6,939 bases of DNA from an uncultured Bacteroidales bacterium (lineage in GTDB: Bacteria; Bacteroidota; Bacteroidia; Bacteroidales; Paludibacteraceae): positions 1-6,939 of the forward strand of contig CAIYTJ010000100.1 of NCBI GenBank assembly GCA_903929065.1. Reading direction: 5' to 3'. The notes beneath the pieces were generated by a model, which searched no databases, had not been told where the DNA came from, and worked only from the letters and a program-made list of their open reading frames with translations. Position numbers and translations under genes: made by a program. Of the stretch, positions 1 to 5,083 are shown piece after piece. Numbering within the stretch: position 1 is the stretch's first letter; every line of letters begins with the position of its first letter.

Positions 1-33
1 AATGATTGGGATTTAAGTTCGATAATATTATGA
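1..33 (+). CDS. C-terminal end of an upstream gene (partial; possibly menC)
   Basis: Frame 1 is open from the window edge and reads NDWDLSSIIL before a TGA at 31-33. The TGA overlaps the ATG of menE at 30-32 as ATGA, the usual signature of translational coupling inside an operon. Ten residues are too few to identify the protein. In Bacteroidota men clusters the gene before menE is often menC (o-succinylbenzoate synthase), so menC is a reasonable guess from context only. A rival reading, ATG at 2 with a stop at 14-16 in frame 2, is only four codons long and is ignored. Confidence 0.5.
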   Translation, partial: NDWDLSSIIL

Positions 34-1121
34 TAATAGACAAAATACAACTCAACGGAATTCAATACAATCGGGAATATCTCTCCGAACTTCATTTTAA
101 AGATGAACCGGAAGATTCATGGCGGAATGCCATTTATCATTTTCTGGTAAATTGGTTTGACGATTCGGATTCGATTATTACACATACTACCGGTTCCACC
201 GGTAAACCAAAAGATATCAGGTTACGGAAAACATCCATGATCAATTCCGCCCGCATGACCAATCATTTTTTCAAACTGAATGCCACGAGTACGGTTTTGT
301 TATGCATGCCGGCCGCGTATATTGCCGGAAAAATGATGCTGGTACGGGCTTTGGTAAGTGGTTTTAATCTGTTGACCGTGGAACCTTCCGCCAATCCGTT
401 TGAAAATCTGAATCAACCCGTTGACTTTACTGCTATTACACCCTATCAACTTTTTCAATCGGCCGAAAGTCTAATAAAAGGACAGGTTAGAAAAATTATT
501 GTCGGTGGTAGTCAGGTTACAGGTAAGCTGGAAGAACTGGTTTCAAACATTCCATCCGAACTGTATGAAACATACGGCATGACCGAAACCTGTTCGCACA
601 TTGCTTTGCGCCGGTTTAATGGAAAAGAGAAGTCGGAGTATTTTACTGTGCTCGGAGGTATTGAAATTCATCAGACAAAGCGAGGTTGCCTGGTCATTGA
701 TGCTCCGCATTTACTGGAATATGAAATACAAACAACCGATGTTGTAGAAATAATAAGCGAAAATTCCTTCCGCTGGCTGGGACGCGCCGACTCTGTAATA
801 AATTCGGGTGGCGTTAAAATTTATCCGGAACAGGTTGAAAAAAAGCTGGAAGGAATTATTCCCACCAGTTATTTTATAACGTCATTACCCGACCAGTTAT
901 TAGAGAACAGAGTTGTGTTGGTTATAGAATCAGAATCTTTAACTGCCAATCAGGAACTGGATTTGAAATTAAAAATCCAACCCTTGCTCCACAAGTTCGA
1001 ATTCCCAAAACACATTTATTATCTTCCAGCTTTTGTCTATTCCCAAAACAATAAATTATTGCGAAAAGAAACATTATCAAAAGCTTTAATTCCTGAATCA
1101 GGAGAAAGTAGTATTTGGTGA
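30..1121 (+). CDS. menE: o-succinylbenzoate-CoA ligase (MenE), compact Bacteroidota form
   Basis: This is a cytoplasmic AMP-forming acyl-CoA ligase that activates o-succinylbenzoate to its CoA thioester in menaquinone synthesis, through an acyl-adenylate. Visible ANL-superfamily motifs are: the phosphate loop TTGSTGKPK (residues 53-61), the A5 motif YGMTET (182-187), the A7-like TTD (235-237), the hinge/A8 block GRADSVINSGGVKIYPEQVE (251-270), and the C-terminal A10 lysine in NNKLLRKE (about K342). The 363 aa length is well below the roughly 450-490 aa of E. coli and Bacillus MenE. The shortening is at the N-terminus, where the phosphate loop begins after only about 50 residues. I chose the ATG at 30 over the in-frame TTG at 6 because it makes an ATGA overlap with the preceding frame. 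The final step is strongly ANL family; MenE specificity rests on the overall sequence resemblance and short form. A different acyl-CoA ligase is the main alternative. Confidence 0.88.
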   Translation: MIIDKIQLNGIQYNREYLSELHFKDEPEDSWRNAIYHFLVNWFDDSDSIITHTTGSTGKPKDIRLRKTSMINSARMTNHFFKLNATSTVLLCMPAAYIAGKMMLVRALVSGFNLLTVEPSANPFENLNQPVDFTAITPYQLFQSAESLIKGQVRKIIVGGSQVTGKLEELVSNIPSELYETYGMTETCSHIALRRFNGKEKSEYFTVLGGIEIHQTKRGCLVIDAPHLLEYEIQTTDVVEIISENSFRWLGRADSVINSGGVKIYPEQVEKKLEGIIPTSYFITSLPDQLLENRVVLVIESESLTANQELDLKLKIQPLLHKFEFPKHIYYLPAFVYSQNNKLLRKETLSKALIPESGESSIW

Positions 1122-1126
1122 GGTGT

Positions 1127-2011
1127 TTATTTCCCGGTTGATAGCAAAAAATCCTTATTGAAGCTTTTATGTTCCATCGAAGAACCTCCACGCATTGCAT
1201 TTTGCATTTCCCCATTCATTTCGCTTCCCGGCATTTCGCCCATATTTCCACCCGGCATTTCATTACCCATACCACCGCCATTCATTTCACCGCCACCATG
1301 CATTCCTCCCATTCCTCTTCCGCCGCCATACATTCCACCACCCATTCTACCATGCATCTTTTTGATTTCATTCATCGATAAATCATTTACGTTTACCTGT
1401 AGCTGCATGGGAACAGTGGCAATAGTTTCGATTTTATAATTATCTCCGAATAATTCCCGTAACGGAATACGAACTTCATAGGTAGCTAAATCGCGTGGTG
1501 ATTTACTACGGGCAAAACAAATACTGTTTTCGTCTTTCTTTTCGGAGGTAATCAACCCATTTGTATACTGAAATCCATCCAGCATAGCCGTATCTTTCAA
1601 TACAATTTCGGGTTGAGAAACGGATTTATCCACTAAACGCTGGCTTCCACCTTCCTGGCCGTTAATCATTTGTGGAAGTTCTGTTCTTTTATTCGGTTGA
1701 AAAACGATTTCTGTTTTAACAGGAGTGGATGTCTTTAATTTGAAACGGATGGAGAAACCTGCCTTCAACAATTGCATTTGAATGCCCCGGTCACCTGCTT
1801 TGAGTATAAAATACAGGTTCTTGTCATCATTTCTGAACTCATACTTGATGTTTGATTCCGAATTAAAAAAACGCGGAAGTACTCCCCAATCGGAACCCTG
1901 ACCATCTATAACCATAGGTTGTGTCTGCCACTTGGCAGTGCTTACCTGAGCATAACAAGTCGAGAAACAAGTCACAAAGCTCAGAACAATAAATCCAAAA
2001 AGTTGTTTCAT
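1127..2011 (-). CDS. secreted protein with CBM9/DOMON-like domain and Gly/Met-rich C-terminal tail
   Basis: The 294-aa product begins with a clear signal peptide: MKQ, a hydrophobic stretch to about residue 18, and CYA|Q with predicted cleavage after A21. No lipobox is seen, so export to the periplasm or beyond is likely. Residues about 30-205 resemble a CBM9/DOMON-like beta-sandwich: MVIDGQGSDW (33-42), then YEFRNDDKNLYFILKAGD (57-74) and a closing strand ATYEVRIPLREL (176-187). Proteins of this type often bind sugars or haem, but no ligand can be assigned here. Residues 219-279 are low-complexity, with 24 Gly and 14 Met among 61 residues plus some His, Glu and Asn. Its stop lies 5 bp from the menE stop on the other strand. 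The start ATG (complement of 2009-2011) is preceded by an A/T-rich leader without a Shine-Dalgarno. The domain call is by eye and moderate; the function is unknown. Confidence 0.82.
   Translation of the reverse strand: MKQLFGFIVLSFVTCFSTCYAQVSTAKWQTQPMVIDGQGSDWGVLPRFFNSESNIKYEFRNDDKNLYFILKAGDRGIQMQLLKAGFSIRFKLKTSTPVKTEIVFQPNKRTELPQMINGQEGGSQRLVDKSVSQPEIVLKDTAMLDGFQYTNGLITSEKKDENSICFARSKSPRDLATYEVRIPLRELFGDNYKIETIATVPMQLQVNVNDLSMNEIKKMHGRMGGGMYGGGRGMGGMHGGGEMNGGGMGNEMPGGNMGEMPGSEMNGEMQNAMRGGSSMEHKSFNKDFLLSTGK
1175..1357 (-). repeat. Gly/Met-rich low-complexity coding repeat
   Basis: This stretch encodes residues 219-279 of the secreted protein. The first half is built on imperfect GGGM/MxGGG units (RMGGGMYGGGRGMGGMHGGG). 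The second half changes to MPG and EM units (EMPGGNMGEMPGSEMNGEM). On the plus strand it reads as repeated CCATTCATTTC / CCGCCACC type words, giving an open proline-rich reading frame that is a shadow. Variation in unit length and composition suggests old degenerate repeats rather than a recent identical tandem array. Confidence 0.8.
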
Positions 2012-2097
2012 ATTTGATTTATAATAATTTGATAGCTATATAATTGTGTGAATTTCATATTTTCAATTGGAAAGAACGATTAATAGAATATAATAGT

Positions 2098-2105
2098 TAA
2101 CTTTG
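2098..2105 (+). promoter_or_regulatory. possible -7 element for the methyltransferase gene
   Basis: TAACTTTG fits TAnnTTTG exactly and points towards the gene starting at 2215, implying a leader of about 100 nt. The -33 side is poor: the nearest upstream TTG (2067-2069) is 28 bp away, longer than usual. It lies 3 bp from the oppositely oriented -7 element at 2109-2116, so the two promoters would compete for the same DNA. Confidence 0.35.
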
Positions 2106-2108
2106 TCA

Positions 2109-2136
2109 CAAATGTAGTTGACTTTTTGTGAACCAA
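2109..2136 (-). promoter_or_regulatory. probable promoter of the secreted Gly/Met-rich protein gene
   Basis: Read on the minus strand, TACATTTG (2116 to 2109) matches the Bacteroidota -7 consensus TAnnTTTG exactly. A TTG lies 17 bp upstream (2136 to 2134), within the 17-23 bp spacing reported for this phylum. Transcription would start near 2103, giving a leader of about 90 nt before the ATG at 2011. This is a motif match only. Confidence 0.5.
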
Positions 2137-2214
2137 TTTAATTCTGATAAATAATTACAAAATATTATCCAAAATAAGTCGACTTTTATTTTTATATACA
2201 AAAATCACAACAAA

Positions 2215-2712
2215 ATGAGACAATTACCTCCCCAATCCAATCCTTCTTTCGGATTTTCCGAGAGTCCGTTCGGTGAATGTTGCATCGTCTTTTCTAACGA
2301 TGGAATTTGTGCTCTCACTTTCCCTGAAAACCATGAAAGTGCTTATTCCGATTTAGATTATCGTTTTCCTGAAACCGATTTCTCACAAAATGATGATAAA
2401 GCAGCACTCCTTGCACAGCAAATTTTCAAAAATGGCGAAAGACCTGCATTACATCCCATTGGTACTGATTTCCAGCAAGCTGTATGGGAGGCCCTGAAAC
2501 AAATTCCTTCCGGAAGTACAACCACTTATGCCCAGATAGCGGAAAAAATAGGCCGCCCCAAAGCCGTTCGTGCAGTGGGAACCGCTATTGGTGCCAACCC
2601 GATTGCCTTTTTAATTCCCTGCCACCGCGTTATCCGTACGGATGGCAGCCTGGGTGGTTATCGTTGGGGATTGGACTGCAAAAAAAGAATTCTGGAGTGG
2701 GAAAAAAAATAA
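2215..2712 (+). CDS. methylated-DNA--[protein]-cysteine S-methyltransferase (Ada C-terminal/Ogt type)
   Basis: This suicide DNA-repair protein transfers the O6-alkyl group from guanine (or O4 of thymine) to its own cysteine. The active site IPCHRVIR (134-141) has acceptor C136 with H137. E163 sits 27 residues after the cysteine, as in Ada and human MGMT. The recognition region includes TDFQQAVWEAL (84-94), YAQIAEKIGRPKAVRAVG (105-122) with the arginine finger R119, and N128 of ANPI. GYRWG (148-152) follows. The N-terminal part (about 12-35, GFSESPFGECCIVFSNDGICAL) resembles the start of the C-terminal half of E. coli Ada. At 165 aa it is a stand-alone domain with no Ada-type zinc/phosphotriester domain and no AraC-type helix-turn-helix. 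The ATG is preceded by an A-rich leader (ACAACAAA). No clear terminator follows. Confidence in function is high; ogt versus an ada-derived name is not settled. Confidence 0.95.
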   Translation: MRQLPPQSNPSFGFSESPFGECCIVFSNDGICALTFPENHESAYSDLDYRFPETDFSQNDDKAALLAQQIFKNGERPALHPIGTDFQQAVWEALKQIPSGSTTTYAQIAEKIGRPKAVRAVGTAIGANPIAFLIPCHRVIRTDGSLGGYRWGLDCKKRILEWEKK

Positions 2713-3000
2713 TTTTTATAGAAAGAACAAATCATAAACTTTTCCAATCGTAATCGATTAAAATTTCGGATTACGTGGTAAAATTATTCAGTCTTTAAAC
2801 TAGTTCCGGATTAGCACGACACTTGTCAAACTCCTCAAATTATCAATTTTGTAACACTGCCATTTTATTATACTAAAAAGGTTAAAGAAAAACGGGAAAA
2901 ATTTGTTTAATTAAGAATATAAGTAGTATTTTTGCAGGAGAAAAGATTATATAATTCAATTTACTACTCAATCATATTAACCAATTAAATTCAACATCAA
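2713..3000. other. intergenic region, methyltransferase to SPFH gene
   Basis: These 288 bp hold no convincing ORF, tRNA or stable RNA. They contain a 10-bp palindrome TAATCGATTA (2751-2760), two copies of CGGATTA (2767-2773 and 2807-2813) with no further conservation around them, and the promoter of the next gene at 2902-2934. I find no strong hairpin with a T-run to terminate the methyltransferase transcript. Confidence 0.6.
2902..2934 (+). promoter_or_regulatory. probable Bacteroidota-type promoter of the SPFH gene
   Basis: TTTG at 2902-2905, a 21-bp spacer, and TATTTTTG at 2927-2934 match TTTG / TAnnTTTG in sequence and spacing. A start near 2941 would give a leader of about 60 nt before the ATG at 3001. 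This is the best-formed promoter in the window. Confidence 0.6.
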
Positions 3001-3930
3001 ATGGAACAAATTCCTTATTACATTATCGGAGTATTTATTCTGATAGTTATTGTGTCTGGTTTTGTAACCGTCAATCAGGGCACCGTGGCAGTTATTACAG
3101 TTTTCGGTAAGTACCGTCGTATTATGGCGCCGGGTTTGAACTTCAAAATCCCGCTTATTGAGCTGGTTTACAAACGTATTAGTATTCAAAACCGTTCGGC
3201 TGAACTGGAATTTCAGGCTGTATCGCAAGATCAGGCTAATGTGTATTTTAAAGCCATGTTGCTTTATGCAGTTTTTAATCAGGCCGAGGAGACTATTAAA
3301 AATGTAGCCTTTAAGTTTGTCGATGATCGCAGCTTTATGCAGGCTTTGATTCGTACCATCGAAGGAACGATTCGTAGTTTTGTGGCTACAAAGAAACAAG
3401 CTGAAATTCTCGGACTTCGTACGGAGATTATTCAGGAAGTGAAGAAACATTTGGATGACACGTTGGAACAATGGGGTTTCCACATGATTGACATTCAGCT
3501 GAACGATATTACGTTTGACGAAGAAATCATCAAATCCATGTCGCGCGTGGTGGCTTCGAACAACCTGAAAGCTGCTGCTGAAAATGAAGGACAGGCTTTG
3601 TTGATTACCCGTACCAAAGCTGCCGAAGCTGAAGGAAATGCGATTAAAATTTCAGCCCTTGCTGAAAAAGAAGCTGCCCAGCAACGTGGACAAGGTATTG
3701 CTTTGTTCCGGGAAGAAGTCGCCAAAGGTATGGCACTGGCTGCTAAGGAAATGACCGATGCCGATTTGGATGCATCGTTCCTTCTTTTCAGCATGTGGAC
3801 GGAAGCAATTAAACATTTTGGCGAAACCGGCAAAGGAAACGTGATCTTCCTGGATGGTTCCACCGACGGAATGAATAAAACCATCAATCAAATGATGGGA
3901 ATGATGAAGACGACTGAAAACGCAAAATAA
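3001..3930 (+). CDS. SPFH/band-7 domain membrane protein (stomatin/HIR-like)
   Basis: The 309-aa protein has one N-terminal membrane segment (residues about 6-24, YYIIGVFILIVIVSGFVTV). An SPFH/band-7 domain follows from about 25 to 190, beginning with NQGTVAVITVFGKYRRIMAPGLNFKIP. An Ala/Glu-rich predicted coiled coil spans about 185-245 (NNLKAAAENEGQALLITRTKAAEAEG). The C-terminal segment LLFSMWTEAIKHFGETGKGNVIFLDG (261-286) is the feature that recalls plant hypersensitive-induced-reaction and related bacterial SPFH proteins. The tail is Met-rich. Family members oligomerise into membrane rings or microdomains and scaffold or regulate partner proteins such as proteases. The partner here is unknown: no NfeD-like or FtsH/HflC-like gene is adjacent. 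It appears monocistronic, with its own promoter (2902-2934) and terminator (3946-3983). The ATG follows an A-rich leader. The family is certain; the subfamily and cellular role are inferred. Confidence 0.9.
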   Translation: MEQIPYYIIGVFILIVIVSGFVTVNQGTVAVITVFGKYRRIMAPGLNFKIPLIELVYKRISIQNRSAELEFQAVSQDQANVYFKAMLLYAVFNQAEETIKNVAFKFVDDRSFMQALIRTIEGTIRSFVATKKQAEILGLRTEIIQEVKKHLDDTLEQWGFHMIDIQLNDITFDEEIIKSMSRVVASNNLKAAAENEGQALLITRTKAAEAEGNAIKISALAEKEAAQQRGQGIALFREEVAKGMALAAKEMTDADLDASFLLFSMWTEAIKHFGETGKGNVIFLDGSTDGMNKTINQMMGMMKTTENAK

Positions 3931-3945
3931 ATTATTCGAATCTAT

Positions 3946-3983
3946 AAAGCCACTCCCGGGGGAATTTTTCCTGGAGTGGTTTT
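3946..3983 (+). terminator. intrinsic terminator of the SPFH gene
   Basis: CCACTCC (3950-3956) pairs with GGAGTGG (3973-3979) around a 16-nt loop. The stem extends through AAAG (3946-3949) with TTTT (3980-3983), including one G-T pair, to about 11 bp. The T-run is short (TTTTG), but position 16 bp after the stop codon and the lack of other genes here fit a terminator. Confidence 0.75.
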
Positions 3984-4022
3984 GTGGTTTAAGTAATCCC
4001 GAATCTGTTTTTTACTCTTTCC

Positions 4023-4037
4023 GATAAATGATTTATC
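4023..4037. promoter_or_regulatory. perfect 15-bp inverted repeat, possible operator
   Basis: GATAAAT-G-ATTTATC is a perfect 7-bp inverted repeat with one central base, about 100 bp upstream of the ATG at 4140. The size and symmetry would suit a dimeric DNA-binding protein. A one-base centre rules out a normal RNA hairpin loop with the full stem. It is AT-rich, so chance occurrence is a real alternative. I found no clean TAnnTTTG promoter between 3984 and 4139. Confidence 0.25.
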
Positions 4038-4139
4038 AGTGCCCGTAAACAATGACTATGTAAATCATGTTTCATAAAATTATATACAATCCCACAGAAA
4101 TTTATTTAAGCTACAAAATTCAATTAATTTACCAACAAA

Positions 4140-5048
4140 ATGAAAAAAATAATCTCTTCCGTTTTCTTCACCCTCATGGGTATTTCATTAATGGCTCAGG
4201 CACCTGTGACTCTCAAATTGAACCTTGTAAAAGGAAAAACCTATACTGTGAAAAGTACCAGCAAACAAACCATACAGCAGACTGCCAATGGCCAGACTTT
4301 TAATATGGATATTACGTCCAATTCGGTTACCAGCTACAAAGTGCTTAAACAAGAGAACGATATTATGGACATTGAATTCAAATTCGATACCATTGCTACC
4401 AAAATCAGCTCGGTAATGTTTACCAAAGAAATGAATTCAGCTAAACTGGGAAGTAAAGAACCAATTGATAGAATCATGAACAAAATGAGCCAGAATACTA
4501 TCATTGCCAAAATCTCTACCAGTGGAAAATTTGTTGATTTTGTGACTTATACCAAGTTTAAAGACAACGTGATGTTTGTATTGGATTCAATTCCGGCAGG
4601 CAAAAAGGATCAGGCAAAAACGCAAGCTGAAGCATTGATAAAAGAATCGGCCGTAAAAAGCATGATTGAACCGTTGTTTGCTTATCTTCCTGAAAAACCG
4701 GTAAAAATTGGCGACAGTTGGGAAACATCCTTCCTGCAATCGGCCAATAATGTATCCATGCTTTGCATGAATACATTTGCATTAAAATCAGTGGAAAATA
4801 ATGTGGCAGCCGTATCGGGCAAATCCGAAATAGAATCCATTCCTTCCACCGATCCGAATGCCCAAATGTCGCAGGAATTGACAGGAAATATCACTTTTGA
4901 CTGCACCATGGATATGGCAACCGGACTTCGGTTGAAAAACACCTCCAAAGGGCACATTGATGGTACCACAACTATGAAAAGCAATGGCAATGAGATGAAA
5001 ATGCCAATGAAACTGGATTCGGAATCAGTATCAGTCATGTTGAAATAA
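4140..5048 (+). CDS. secreted DUF6263-like protein of unknown function
   Basis: The 302-aa protein starts with a signal peptide (MKKIISSVFFTLMGISLMA) with likely cleavage at A19|Q20 and no lipobox. The rest is a single, beta-rich domain opening with VTLKLNLVKGKTYTVKSTSKQ (23-43), a pattern I associate with the DUF6263 family of Bacteroidota. The conserved-looking block YLPEKPVKIGDSWETS (182-197) is followed by alternating strands; TMDMATGLRLKNTSKGHIDG (256-275) and a Met-rich strand (NEMKMPMKLDSESVSVML, 284-301) close the protein. Such proteins are expected in the periplasm or on the outer membrane, but no activity is known and I see no catalytic motif. The gene after it starts 35 bp downstream on the same strand, so the two are probably cotranscribed. 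The start is supported by the signal peptide and by the leader CCAACAAA. The family name is from memory and should be treated as moderate. Confidence 0.8.
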   Translation: MKKIISSVFFTLMGISLMAQAPVTLKLNLVKGKTYTVKSTSKQTIQQTANGQTFNMDITSNSVTSYKVLKQENDIMDIEFKFDTIATKISSVMFTKEMNSAKLGSKEPIDRIMNKMSQNTIIAKISTSGKFVDFVTYTKFKDNVMFVLDSIPAGKKDQAKTQAEALIKESAVKSMIEPLFAYLPEKPVKIGDSWETSFLQSANNVSMLCMNTFALKSVENNVAAVSGKSEIESIPSTDPNAQMSQELTGNITFDCTMDMATGLRLKNTSKGHIDGTTTMKSNGNEMKMPMKLDSESVSVMLK

Positions 5049-5083
5049 TAACGGGAATTAATAGTTACTTAAGTATTGAAGGA

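Noticed and set aside
1091..1103. TCCTGA-A-TCAGGA as a menE terminator
   Set aside because: The one-base centre leaves no room for a loop, there is no T-run, and it lies within the coding sequence.
1158..1439. Plus-strand proline-rich reading frame (and a second His/Thr-rich one at 1169-1381)
   Set aside because: They are complements of the Gly/Met-rich codons of the minus-strand gene; the composition follows from GGN and ATG codons read backwards, and the real gene has a signal peptide and a folded domain.
2751..2813. TAATCGATTA palindrome and the repeated CGGATTA words
   Set aside because: Short, AT-rich and without conserved flanks or spacing to a promoter; not enough to call an operator, an attachment site or a repeat family.
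2977..3483. 168-codon minus-strand reading frame
   Set aside because: It lies antisense to the strongly recognisable SPFH gene, has no family resemblance and no leader signal.
4682..5038. Minus-strand reading frame inside the DUF6263-like gene
   Set aside because: It is antisense to a gene with a clear signal peptide and domain; no independent support.
5079..5083. AAGGA as a Shine-Dalgarno for the barrel gene
   Set aside because: It directly abuts the ATG with no spacer, and the other genes in the window use A-rich leaders without such a site.
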